This document shows positions 54,453 through 62,853 of a stretch of DNA of 64,000 nucleotides, piece after piece. A program made the position numbers and the translations under genes. Position 1 is the first letter of the stretch, and each line of letters starts with the position of its first letter. Below the pieces are notes generated by a model. The model was not told the origin of the DNA. It saw only the letters and a program-made list of their open reading frames with translations, and ran no database searches. Location of the stretch: assembly GCF_000720765.1 (NCBI RefSeq), contig NZ_JODC01000008.1, positions 653,365 through 717,364 on the forward strand, written 5' to 3'. Source of the stretch: Streptomyces sp. NRRL S-646. GTDB taxonomy: Bacteria; Actinomycetota; Actinomycetes; Streptomycetales; Streptomycetaceae.

Positions 54453-55061
54453 GTGATCGACATCCCGAGGGAATATCGCGTGGCGCTGCCCACGTGGATC
54501 GACGACGAACTCGCCGATGTGCCCGCCGCCATCCCCGACCGCGGCGACCGCATGCGCCTCGTGCACCGCCTCGCCGACCGCAACTGGCGGGAGGGCAACG
54601 GCGGTCCGTTCGCGGCACTCGTCGCCGAGCAGGACACCGGCCGGATCGTCTCGGTCGGCGTGAACGTCGTACTTGCCTCCGGGGTCTCCAGCGCGCACGC
54701 CGAGGTCGTCGCGCTGGGCCTCGCCCAGACGGCGACCGGCGGCTGGGACCTCGGCGGCGAGGGTGCGCCGACGCACGAGCTGGTCGTCAACTGGCGTCCG
54801 TGCGTGCAGTGTTACGGCGCGGCGCTGTGGTCCGGGGTGCGGGGGCTAGTGGTCGCGGGTGAGGGGCCGGAGCTGGAGGAGATCACGACCTTCGACGAGG
54901 GCCCGCTGGGCGCGGACTGGGCCGAGCAGTTCGAGGCACGCGGCATCAAGGTCATACACGACGTACTCCGGGACGAGGCGCTCGCCGTGTTCCGAGCCTA
55001 CCGGGACGCCGTCGACGTCGACGGGGTCACCGTCTACAACGCCCGCGGAGGCGCCGCATGA
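54453..55061 (+). CDS. CDA-fold deaminase (nucleoside/guanine deaminase-like)
   Basis: A 202-residue zinc deaminase of the cytidine deaminase fold. The zinc motif is HAE (His82, Glu84 in SSAHAEVVAL) and PCxxC (Cys117, Cys120 in NWRPCVQCYGAALWSG). In this family the Glu is the proton shuttle and zinc-bound water attacks an amidine-type ring. The closest relatives are guanine, cytosine and nucleoside deaminases. Its presence in a sugar-oxidation operon is unusual: it could treat the base of a nucleoside-like substrate. It overlaps the next gene by ATGA. Confidence 0.88.
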   Translation: MIDIPREYRVALPTWIDDELADVPAAIPDRGDRMRLVHRLADRNWREGNGGPFAALVAEQDTGRIVSVGVNVVLASGVSSAHAEVVALGLAQTATGGWDLGGEGAPTHELVVNWRPCVQCYGAALWSGVRGLVVAGEGPELEEITTFDEGPLGADWAEQFEARGIKVIHDVLRDEALAVFRAYRDAVDVDGVTVYNARGGAA

Positions 55062-56047
55062 CACCACTGACACCGCGCTTCGCGACCGACGTCGTCACCT
55101 TCTACCACCCGGACTTCTGGGGACTGGACTCCGCCGAGGCCCTGCGCGACTGGGCCCGCGACCATCCCCGGCCCTTCTGGGAACGAGTGATGGACGCGCT
55201 GACGGAGGCCGGGATCACCGGCCTGGAGCTGACCTTCCCGCCCGGCGACATCGACTCGGCTCTGCGCGCCTTCGGCAGCGCGGCCTCCTTCCGCCGCGAG
55301 CTCGCGGCCCGCGGCCTGTCCGTGGTGAGCGCGTTCATCGCCGGCAGCGACGCCCCCGACTGGCGGCAGGACGGCGACCTGCCCGCGATCGTCGCCGACG
55401 CCGAGCGACGCGCCGCCTTCCTCGCCGAGGTGGGGGCGGAACTGCTAGTCGCCGGACTGCCGATGCGGACGACGTTCGGGACGCGTCCGCCCTTCTTCGT
55501 CGACGCCGCGCACATGACGCGGATGGCCGACATCGCCCACATGGTCGGGGAGGCCGTCTCCCGGTACGGCGTGAGGCTCGCCTTCCACACCGAGTCCAAC
55601 AGCACCCTGTGGTACGAGCGGGACATCGACCTGTTCATGACCCTGACCGATCCGTGCTACGTGTGGCTGTGCCCCGACTCCTGCCACATCGCGCTCGGAG
55701 GAGGTGACCCCGTCGCCGTCGCGCGCCGTCACTCCCAGCGCATCGCGCTCGCGCACTGGAAGGACGCCGTCAAGCCGATCGACGTCCACCTCACCATCGA
55801 CGACACGGTCTTCGCCCAGCAGCAGCCCTACATGACCGAACTGGGCACCGGCATCGTGGACTGGAGGGCATGGGCCGACGCGATGTCCCGTACACCCGGC
55901 GCCGGCATCGTGCTCGTCGAGCTGGACGAGGCGGCCGATCCCGTGGCCGCTCTTCGGGCGGGAAGGGCCGTTGCTGAGGAGGCCCGGGCTTGGCCGGTGA
56001 TCGGCGACCACGCCGCCGCACACATCGCAAGGCAGGGTCAGGCATGA
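55058..56047 (+). CDS. Sugar phosphate isomerase/epimerase-type TIM barrel
   Basis: A 329-residue TIM barrel of the xylose-isomerase-like/AP endonuclease 2 superfamily. The metal ligands appear as Glu in FHTESNSTLWYE, Asp in CPDSCHIALGGG, His in ALAHWKDAVKP and Glu in IVLVELDEA. The family includes epimerases, dehydratases and lyases acting on 3-keto glycosides and myo-inositol derivatives. Coupled to the deaminase by ATGA and to the broken gene downstream by ATGA. Likely performs the C-C, C-N or C-O cleavage or isomerisation after the oxidase (inference). Confidence 0.88.
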   Translation: MTPLTPRFATDVVTFYHPDFWGLDSAEALRDWARDHPRPFWERVMDALTEAGITGLELTFPPGDIDSALRAFGSAASFRRELAARGLSVVSAFIAGSDAPDWRQDGDLPAIVADAERRAAFLAEVGAELLVAGLPMRTTFGTRPPFFVDAAHMTRMADIAHMVGEAVSRYGVRLAFHTESNSTLWYERDIDLFMTLTDPCYVWLCPDSCHIALGGGDPVAVARRHSQRIALAHWKDAVKPIDVHLTIDDTVFAQQQPYMTELGTGIVDWRAWADAMSRTPGAGIVLVELDEAADPVAALRAGRAVAEEARAWPVIGDHAAAHIARQGQA

Positions 56048-56285
56048 CGGCTCCCGCTGGGCACTCCCCGCACGCACCCTCCACCGACGGCGCCCCCGCC
56101 CGGTCCGCACCCGCACCTGCGTCGGCGACTGTGACCGGCCGGGCGCGGCGCACCCCGCGCTCGAGGGCGAGAAGGTGCTGCCCGAGCTGATGGACTACGC
56201 GGGCGAACGCGGCGTCAAGATCGTGATCGAGAACCCTGGATGGCCTTTCTCCTCGTTGAGGAACGGAGCGCAACCGGGACGCTGA
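56044..56285 (+). pseudogene. Second TIM-barrel epimerase, broken
   Basis: An ATG overlapping the previous stop opens a frame that soon degenerates (SHAPSTDGAPARSAPAPAS). After a frameshift near 56150, EGEKVLPELMDYAGERGVKI and VIENPGWP match the middle of sugar phosphate isomerase/epimerases. The rest is missing. It was probably the last gene of the operon. Confidence 0.6.
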
Positions 56286-56405
56286 ACGGTCCTCGCCACG
56301 AGGGAGGGCCGGTGGGGGCGCGGCTCGGGAGAGGGGAGAGGGCACGGGAGTGCCCGATGAGCGGTGCATGGCGTCGTCCCTGCCGCCCACCGAGGGGGAG
56401 ATGGC

Positions 56406-57464
56406 TCAGAGGAGCTCGATCAGCTTGTCGGTGAACTCGGCGGTGGTCGCGGTTCCGCCCAGGTCACGGGTGCGGATATCGGTCTTGGCCAGGATCGCGG
56501 CGATCGCGTCCGTGATGTCCTTGGCCGCGGCGGGGTGGCCGAGGTGGTCGAGCATCATGGCCGCGGACCAAATCGCGCCCAGCGGGTTGGCGATGCCCTG
56601 GCCTGCGATGTCGGGCGCGGAGCCGTGCACGGGCTCGAACATCGAGGGGAAGTCCCGCTCGGGGTTGAGGTTGGCCGCCGGGGCGACGCCGATGGATCCG
56701 GCGACCGCGGCCGCGAGGTCGCTGAGGATGTCGCCGAAGAGGTTGGAGGCGACGACGACGTCGAAGCGGGCCGGCTCGAGGACGAACTTGGCCGCGAGGG
56801 CGTCGATGTGCTCTTGGTCCCAGGCGACCTGCGGGAATGAGGTGGCCCGCTCGGTGACGAGCTGGTCCCAGAACGGCATGGTGTGCACGATGCCGTTCGA
56901 CTTGGTCGCGGAGGTCAGGCGGCCGCCGCGCTGGGAGGCGAGCGTGAACGCGTAGTCCAGCACGCGTGTGACACCGGCCCGGGTGAACACGGCCTCCTGC
57001 ACGGCGATCTCGTCCGGGAAGCCGCTGTTGAGCCGACCGCCGACCTCGCTGTACTCGCCTTCCATGTTCTCGCGCACGACGATGAAATCGACCTCGCCCG
57101 GCCGTGCGCCGCGCACCGGACTGTCGATGCCTTCGAAGACACGGATGGGCCGGAGGTTGACGTACTGGCGGAAGCTGCGCCGGATCGGGATCAGCAGCCC
57201 CCACAGCGAGACATGGTCGGGCACCCCCGGATATCCCACCGCACCCAGCAGGATCGCGTCCTTGTCGCGCAGCTGGTCGATCCCATCGGCGGGCATCATG
57301 GCGCCCTCCCGCAGGTACCGCTCGCACGACCAGTCGTACGACGTGTAAGTCAGGCTGAAGCCGTGGCGGCGGCAGAGAAGATCGAGCAACTGCCGTGCTG
57401 GGGGCAGTACCTCGGCGCCGATGCCGTCGCCGGGGATCAGGGCAATGCGGTGGTTCGTCGTCAT
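56406..57464 (-). CDS. Tartrate dehydrogenase / D-malate dehydrogenase
   Basis: A 352-residue beta-decarboxylating dehydrogenase of the isocitrate/isopropylmalate family. MTTNHRIALIPGDGIGAEVL opens it, and GAVGYPGVPDHVSLWGLLIP is characteristic of tartrate dehydrogenases. VVRENMEGEYSEVGG and the metal-binding region VASNLFGDILSDLAAAVAGS follow. It converts tartrate or D-malate with NAD and Mn2+ or Mg2+. Lies 73 bases behind a LysR gene on the same strand, probably with its own or a shared transcript. Confidence 0.9.
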   Translation of the reverse strand: MTTNHRIALIPGDGIGAEVLPPARQLLDLLCRRHGFSLTYTSYDWSCERYLREGAMMPADGIDQLRDKDAILLGAVGYPGVPDHVSLWGLLIPIRRSFRQYVNLRPIRVFEGIDSPVRGARPGEVDFIVVRENMEGEYSEVGGRLNSGFPDEIAVQEAVFTRAGVTRVLDYAFTLASQRGGRLTSATKSNGIVHTMPFWDQLVTERATSFPQVAWDQEHIDALAAKFVLEPARFDVVVASNLFGDILSDLAAAVAGSIGVAPAANLNPERDFPSMFEPVHGSAPDIAGQGIANPLGAIWSAAMMLDHLGHPAAAKDITDAIAAILAKTDIRTRDLGGTATTAEFTDKLIELL

Positions 57465-57537
57465 GCCGTCGATTGCAGCAAGGCGGTGCATGCGGCGTCC
57501 AAGACGCAAAGCGGATCTCTCTTATAAGCGGTGCCTA

Positions 57538-58422
57538 TCAGCCGTTGGAGGCCGAGGTGGCGGCCGTGACGAACGCGGCGGCTGCGGGCGACAGGATGCC
57601 GCGGCGGCTGACGAGGGCGATGTCCAAGGTGGTCTCCGGATCGATGTCCAGGACGCGGGCGCCCAGCCGCCGGGCGACGTCCCGCCAGGAGTCTGTGACC
57701 ACCGCGAGCCCCACCCCGGCCAGTACCAGGGGCATGAGCGACACGCGGTGCTCGGTCTCGGCGGCGACGGTGAACTCGATGCCCTGTTCCCGCAGCGCGT
57801 CGACGTAGGCACGCATTCCGGTACCCGGCTGCCCGACGATCAGCCGCTGTCCCGCAAGCTCCTGGCACTCCACCACCGTCCGATCAGCGAAGGGTCCGTC
57901 GACCGGCACCATCAGCACAAAACGCTGCCGCCCCAGCGCATGGGAGACAACCTCCTTGTGGGGGACCGGACCGGCGGACGCCAAAAGCCCCAGCTCCACG
58001 GCACCCGTGCGCACCATGTCGATCACATCATGCGACGTGAACGCCGCTTTGATGGCCACAGAGACGCCGGGATACCGGTGGCTGAAGGCACTCACCAAGG
58101 TCGTCAGTGGCTCCACCGCCTGCGACGGCATCGACGCCACATCCAGGCGCCCCTCACGCAGCTCATGCACCGCCGCGACACTCGCCCGCGCCGTCTCCAG
58201 ACTCCGCACGGCCTCCCGGGCAGGCTCGATCAGGGCCCTTCCGGCCTCCGTCAGGACTGCCCTGCGCCCGATGCGATGGAACAGCTCTGACCCGAGATCA
58301 CGCTCCAGTGCCCGCACGGCCTGCGACAGCGACGGCTGTGACACGTACAGAGCCGAGGCCGCACGGTTGAACCCCCCACGATCGACAATCGCAAGGAAGT
58401 ACTCCAGCTGCCGAATGTCCAT
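57538..58422 (-). CDS. LysR-family regulator of tartrate/malate catabolism (probable)
   Basis: A 294-residue LysR protein. Winged helix: MDIRQLEYFLAIVDRGGFNR and AASALYVSQPSLSQAVRALE at residues 1-40; the effector domain begins at about residue 90 (RLDVASMPSQAVEPLTTLVS). ATG 58422 is preferred to starts further upstream, which lack similarity. It precedes the tartrate dehydrogenase gene on the same strand, which suggests that it controls it, an unusual non-divergent arrangement. Confidence 0.87.
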   Translation of the reverse strand: MDIRQLEYFLAIVDRGGFNRAASALYVSQPSLSQAVRALERDLGSELFHRIGRRAVLTEAGRALIEPAREAVRSLETARASVAAVHELREGRLDVASMPSQAVEPLTTLVSAFSHRYPGVSVAIKAAFTSHDVIDMVRTGAVELGLLASAGPVPHKEVVSHALGRQRFVLMVPVDGPFADRTVVECQELAGQRLIVGQPGTGMRAYVDALREQGIEFTVAAETEHRVSLMPLVLAGVGLAVVTDSWRDVARRLGARVLDIDPETTLDIALVSRRGILSPAAAAFVTAATSASNG

Positions 58423-58590
58423 ACGCGCCCTCTGCCCCTCAAGAAATCGACCGACGACTCGATTGGTCCCTGCCATGGTTCCGTGAAGGATTGCCTCGAC
58501 GAAGTACGGACCACCGATGCACTGTGCGTTTTCCAACCTCAATCCGAGCAGGTCAGGCGCGGCGCAGCACACCGCACAGGTGGGAGAAAC

Positions 58591-58944
58591 TCACCGGGTG
58601 GGTGCCTCGGCAAGTGACAGGCTGTTTCCGTCAGGGTCCAGCACGACGACATGGCGCACGCCGTTGCTGTAGGTCTCGACCGGTTCGTGGTCGATCCCGT
58701 GTGCGGCGAGTCGGGCCAGGATGTCGTCGAGGTCGTTCACACCGAGCGTGATCATTGCTCCGCCCACTCGCTCAGTGCGCATGTCCCGATCGTCAACGAC
58801 AACCCATGCGTTCTCACCAAGCTGCCACAGGTATTCCTCGCCGATGATCTCGTCCGCCGGGCGCCCGAAGAACGCCTCGAACCACTCACGTGCCTTGATC
58901 CGGTCACTCACGCACATGATGCTGTACAGGTCCACTCGGATCAC
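58591..58944 (-). CDS. VOC-family protein
   Basis: A 117-residue single VOC unit: LYSIMCVSDRIKAREWFEAF at the start and GVRHVVVLDPDGNSLSLAEA at the end. Probably forms a dimer with a metal or small-molecule site. Substrate unknown. Confidence 0.85.
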   Translation of the reverse strand: MIRVDLYSIMCVSDRIKAREWFEAFFGRPADEIIGEEYLWQLGENAWVVVDDRDMRTERVGGAMITLGVNDLDDILARLAAHGIDHEPVETYSNGVRHVVVLDPDGNSLSLAEAPTR

Positions 58945-59106
58945 TCCTCACAGTCGTTTCGGAAGTCGGACCACTCCCGTGACCAAAACTCATCGGAGGG
59001 TCAGGAGCAGCCGCCGAGCCGATCGCCTCTCGCACAGCCCCCGACGGCTGCTCGCTCACCGAGCTGCTCGACCTCCCCCCGTTCCTCACCGTTGTCGGCG
59101 GCCGGA

Positions 59107-59918
59107 TCACCTATCCGCGCGCGGGGGACCGGTTCGGGTCAGGGACAGCAGAGGGATCGCGGCGAGGAAGGTGGCCGCCGCGAGCGCAGCACCGAGCGCC
59201 GCGTAACTGGTCATGTCCAACAGGGCTCCGACCAACGGCGGTCCCAGGGCGGTCCCGACGGTGACCGCCCCGCTGGTGGTGGCGGCCCAGCGGCCGGACG
59301 GATCGGCCGCGGACACGGTGGCGAGTACCAGCGTGAGGACGGCCAGATAGCCGGCCTGCCATACGACCGTGGCCACCGCGTACACCCCGGGCGAGGCGGA
59401 GGCGGCGACCGCGAACTTGGCCGCGGCCTCCACCGGCACACAGGCCGCCAATGCGAGAAAGCGGCCGAAGCGGCGTGCGGCCAGGGACGCGAAGGCGATT
59501 CCTGCCAGAGCGATCACCCCTGCCGCGGCGAGCACGGTGGACACCGCCGGTGTGCTCATCCGGGCGTGCTGCTCGCCGAGTTCGGCGACGTACGACCAGG
59601 CACCCTGGTCGGTGGCCGCGAGCAGAGCCACGCCTGCCAGCAGCGGTAGTCCGGGGCGGCCGACGCCGGCCTGCGGAAGGCCGCCTGCCGGCCTCGTCGG
59701 GGCGTCGGGCAGCCACGCGGCGAGCGGCAGGGCGAGCAGGCAGCACACCGCGACGAGGAGGAAGCCCGCTCCGCTCCACGCGCTGTTGGCCGCCGGAACC
59801 CCGATGACCAGTACGGCCGTCGCCACTGTCGCCCCGAGGACGCTGGCCGTCGAGGCGCGGTCGGGGTCCTCGGTCGACGCCATCCCGGCTGTGGCGGCGA
59901 CGAGGATGGCGCCCAGTC
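59107..59918 (-). pseudogene. MFS transporter, N-terminally truncated
   Basis: The minus-strand frame encodes about 270 residues and eight helices of a major facilitator (for example FLLVAVCCLLALPLAAWLP, AGYLAVLTLVLATVSAADPS). Reading continues past ATG 59883 with GAILVAATAGM, then similarity stops at 59918, at the junction to a phage terminase fragment. The first four or so helices are missing, so transport is unlikely. Confidence 0.72.
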
Positions 59919-59921
59919 CTC

Positions 59922-60260
59922 ATGCCCGCGATCCTGCCCGTGCGGGCCAAGCAGGGGAAGCTGCTGCGGGCGGAGCCGATCGCGCAGCAGATGGTGCAGG
60001 ACAAGGTGCGCTTCCGGAGCCTGTTCCCCGACCTGGAGCGCGAGTGGGCGACGTGGCAGCCCACCGACCCCGACAGCCCCGTGCGTATCGACGCCTCTTG
60101 TGTCCTCGTGTACGGGCTCATCCCGGAGGCCAACGCAGGCGCCATCGTCCACGCCCCGCTCCCGCAGGCCCCCCAGGGAGGCGGCACCCGCGCCGGGATA
60201 CCGGGAAGCGTGCAGCCCAACCGGCCAGCGTCCCCGTACGGGCGTCGAATCGGCCGGTGA
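59922..60260 (+). pseudogene. Phage terminase large subunit, C-terminal remnant
   Basis: The first 70 codons (MPAILPVRAKQGKLLRAEPI, FRSLFPDLEREWATWQPTDP then DSPVRIDASCVL) match the nuclease-domain end of phage terminase large subunits, where the DSPDRxDA acidic motif is conserved. The ATPase domain is missing and the frame continues in unrelated proline-rich sequence. No other head or tail genes are seen. Confidence 0.55.
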
Positions 60261-60283
60261 GCCCGGTCTCTACCCTCGGAGAC

Positions 60284-60555
60284 ATGAGCAACATCCCGGA
60301 CGCGCAACCAGCCCGCCCCTGGCGCGAGAAGGACGGTCCCAAGCCCCCGGTGTGGATCTGGCCCCGGACCGACCGGCCTGCGCTGGAGGTGATGTCGGGC
60401 GGTCAGTGGCGGCGCGCGCGGGTCCTCGAACGGTCGAGGTCGACCTGAACGGGGACACGATGGTCCGGATCCTCGCCTACCAGTGGCCGCAGCCCGGCTT
60501 GCGGGTCTCCCGGCGCAGCGGCTCGCAGCCGACCCGCAGCAGCGACGGGCGCTGA
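60284..60555 (+). pseudogene. Small phage-type or mobile-element protein, one frameshift
   Basis: MSNIPDAQPARPWREKDGPK leads to PVWIWPRTDRPALEVMSGGQ; a shift near 60420, within a CGCGCGCG dinucleotide run, then restores RTVEVDLNGDTMVRILAYQW up to the stop at 60555. The two halves read as one protein of about 90 residues. Possibly a sequencing slip in the run rather than true decay. Function unknown. Confidence 0.5.
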
Positions 60556-60651
60556 CCTCGGGGGGCTTACTGGGGGATCGGTGAAATGTTCGGCTCGCCC
60601 GGTTTGCCGATTGCCTCCCAAGCCCTATGCCGCAGCGGAGAAGATGAGCCT

Positions 60652-61200
60652 ATGAGCGCAGAAGTGACTGTGGGCGTTATCGGCTTGATCGGCGCCGGCT
60701 TAGGCGCAGGCGGTGCTGTCGCAGCTGGATGGGTTCAGCAGTGGCAGATGGCCAAATACGGAGCCCGTCAGCGCCGGGACCAACGGGCGCTGACGATTGG
60801 AGAGGAGGCGCTCCTCCAACTCGTGCACCTTGAGCGCGAGTTGGAATTGGCGATGGGAGAACATCTCCGGGGAGGTGATCCGGACATCGCGGATTTGATC
60901 AGAAGATTCGGTCGTGACGCAGAGACGGCCCTGCTCCGCCTGCCTGGGGCGCCCGATCTTCAGGAGCGCATGGACATCATCTTCACCTTCCTCAACGGAT
61001 ACGAGGCGGCCGACCGGGGCGAAGAGCTCTTTTATCTCATCAGCCGCGAGCAAAGGACAGAAGACACCGAGCTGAGGCGGATCCAATGGGCGCGGTTCTA
61101 CGCTAAGAAAGCAGTGGCAACGCTGGGAGCTTTCCTGAGGGAAGAGAAGCTTCCAAACCCGGGACGGCTCGAGCGCCTCGCTGCCTTGGGGGAGCGGTAA
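60652..61200 (+). CDS. Hypothetical membrane-associated helical protein
   Basis: A 182-residue protein with an N-terminal hydrophobic segment (VGVIGLIGAGLGAGGAVAAG) followed by a long helical, highly charged domain (ERELELAMGEHL, AETALLRLP, REEKLPNPGRLERLAALG). Layout like that of the protein at 42669. No family recognised. Codon use is less extreme than in most neighbours, suggesting transfer. Confidence 0.6.
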   Translation: MSAEVTVGVIGLIGAGLGAGGAVAAGWVQQWQMAKYGARQRRDQRALTIGEEALLQLVHLERELELAMGEHLRGGDPDIADLIRRFGRDAETALLRLPGAPDLQERMDIIFTFLNGYEAADRGEELFYLISREQRTEDTELRRIQWARFYAKKAVATLGAFLREEKLPNPGRLERLAALGER

Positions 61201-61322
61201 CGGCAGAGGCGACCGGGATCCCCGCACCTCAGCGCGGGACCTTCACGGCTGGCTCCCCACGTTTCAGCAGGTCAAAGACTTCCGTCGGTTCCCCTTCCTA
61301 CCCTCCGGGCACACTGGTGGGC

Positions 61323-61571
61323 GTGAAACTGCCCCGTATCGAGTGCCAGGACTGCCAGCGTGACATAGCGGCCGGCCCGGTCGCCGGGCGGCCCGGCAAG
61401 GGCCGCGTGTGGCGTCACGACCCGCCCGGCCGGCGCCGCCTGCACGACGATTCCCTCGTGTCCTGCCCCGGATCGCTGCGCATCGTCGACCTGCCGCTGC
61501 CCGCCCGGCAGTTGGAGTTCACCGAGCCCGAAACCCAGCCGGACGGCATGGACACCGTGCCGCTGTTCTGA
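61323..61571 (+). CDS. Small Cys-containing protein
   Basis: About 82 residues from GTG 61323 (GTG 61317 is an alternative). CQDCQRD and SCPGS could form a zinc knuckle; RVWRHDPP and an acidic tail are also noticeable. Resembles small proteins seen in phage and integrative elements of streptomycetes; function unknown. Overlaps the end of the minus-strand pentapeptide frame. Confidence 0.5.
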   Translation: MKLPRIECQDCQRDIAAGPVAGRPGKGRVWRHDPPGRRRLHDDSLVSCPGSLRIVDLPLPARQLEFTEPETQPDGMDTVPLF

Positions 61572-61944
61572 CCGGCCCGCAGCGCCCCGGCCTGGGGTTG
61601 CCCGCCGGTGAGCGTGTCCAAGATGGCCGGTCTTCCGGGGAGTGCAGTCGTACGAGGCCTTGAGCAGGCTCGCCGGTGGGCGGGCGGATCACGATACTGC
61701 CGATGCCTAAGTCGAGACGTGGAAGTTGGGGGGCAGTTTGGTATATCCATTGGTGCGGGCCGAAGCGATCTGCGTGGGATCCAAAGTTGGTTACGGTCGA
61801 CAAGTCGCTGCCCGCCAGGTTGGTCTCTGTGAGCGTCGCCCCACCGAGGTTGGCCTTCGTGAGCGTCGCCCCGACCAGGGCGGCCTTCGTGAGCGTCGCC
61901 ATGATCAGGGCGGCCTTCGTGAGCGTCGCCATGATCAGGTTGAG
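61519..61944 (-). pseudogene. Pentapeptide-repeat protein, truncated by the IS3 element
   Basis: The frame enters from the IS edge and reads MATLTKAALIMATLTKAALV and GATLTKANLGGATLTETNLA, typical A(N/D)LXX pentapeptide repeats forming a right-handed quadrilateral beta-helix. After them STVTNFGSHADRFGPHQW and a less regular tail continue to a stop at 61519. The N-terminal part was removed at the IS3 insertion. It cannot give a normal protein. Confidence 0.65.
61831..61944. repeat. 30-base tandem repeats (about 4 units)
   Basis: Units beginning GAGCGTCGCC at 61831, 61861, 61891 and 61921 (the last is partly replaced by the IS edge), each coding two pentapeptides on the minus strand. Two units are identical over 19 bases (GAGCGTCGCCATGATCAGG), pointing to recent slippage or unequal exchange. 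Confidence 0.85.
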
Positions 61945-61980
61945 CTTGTTCCGCTTTGACGGACACCATTGGTGTGGTGG

Positions 61981-62853
61981 TCAGGCTGCGAGTGCGGTCT
62001 CGCATTCGGCGGGACTGCGATAGCACAGGCTGCTGTGCAGACGGTGCAAGTTGTACCAGCCCTCGATGAAGTCGAAGATCGCGGTGTGGGCGGCGGTCCG
62101 GCTGGGCCAGGAGCCGGTGCTGAGCAACTCCCTCTTGATGGTGGCGAAGAACGATTCGGCGAGTGCGTTGTCCCAGCACTGTCCGGTGCGGCCGACCGAC
62201 AGACGCACCCCCAACTGGTCTGCCAGCACGGCGAATTGCTGGCTGGTGTACTGACAGCCACGGTCCGAGTGGAAGATCACCGGACGGGTGGGGCGGCGTT
62301 TGCGGCAGGCGGCCGTGAGGGCATCGGCGACCAGATCGGTCCGCAGGTGGTCGGCCGTCGCCCAGCCGACCACGCGACGGGAAGCGATGTCGATGACAGT
62401 GGCCAGATAGAGCCAGCCCTCTTCCGTGGCGATGTAGGTGATGTCGCCGCACCAGCGGGCATCCAGGCCGGCGGGGTCGGGCTGGAAGTCCCGCACGACG
62501 AGATCGGGCCGCAGGGCAGCTCGTGGATCGGGAACCGTCGTCTGGTGTCGTCGTCTGCGGTGTCGGCCCTGCAGGCCGGCAGTCCGCATCAGCCGCGCGA
62601 CACGTCGGCGGCCGCATCCGGCGCCTGCCCGCTTGAGCACGGCATGGACGCGTGGGGCGCCGTAGGTTCCCCGCGACCTCGTGTGGACGTCGGCGATCTG
62701 TTCCGCCAGCTCGGCGTCACGGACCGCCCGGGGGCCGGGCTTGGCAGCACGGCGGGCATAGAAGGCGGCCCTGGAGACCTTCAGCAGCTCACACGCCCGT
62801 TTGACGCTGTGACCTGCACGCTTCTCCGCCTCGATGAACGGGTACACCGTCAC
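61981..62853 (-). CDS. IS3-family transposase OrfB (DDE)
   Basis: A 290-residue rve-domain transposase. HTH_21 region: SRGTYGAPRVHAVLKRAG; DDE: Asp in ARWCGDITYIATEEGWLYLA, Asp in VIFHSDRGCQYTS and Glu in ALAESFFATIKREL. Begins at a GTG overlapping the orfA stop by GTGA, so it is made as OrfB or, by frameshift, as an OrfAB fusion. Full length for the family. Confidence 0.94.
   Translation of the reverse strand: MTVYPFIEAEKRAGHSVKRACELLKVSRAAFYARRAAKPGPRAVRDAELAEQIADVHTRSRGTYGAPRVHAVLKRAGAGCGRRRVARLMRTAGLQGRHRRRRHQTTVPDPRAALRPDLVVRDFQPDPAGLDARWCGDITYIATEEGWLYLATVIDIASRRVVGWATADHLRTDLVADALTAACRKRRPTRPVIFHSDRGCQYTSQQFAVLADQLGVRLSVGRTGQCWDNALAESFFATIKRELLSTGSWPSRTAAHTAIFDFIEGWYNLHRLHSSLCYRSPAECETALAA

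Noticed and set aside
61831..61944. Regular 30-base repeats as a CRISPR array
   Set aside because: The repeats are contiguous without spacers and code for pentapeptide repeats.
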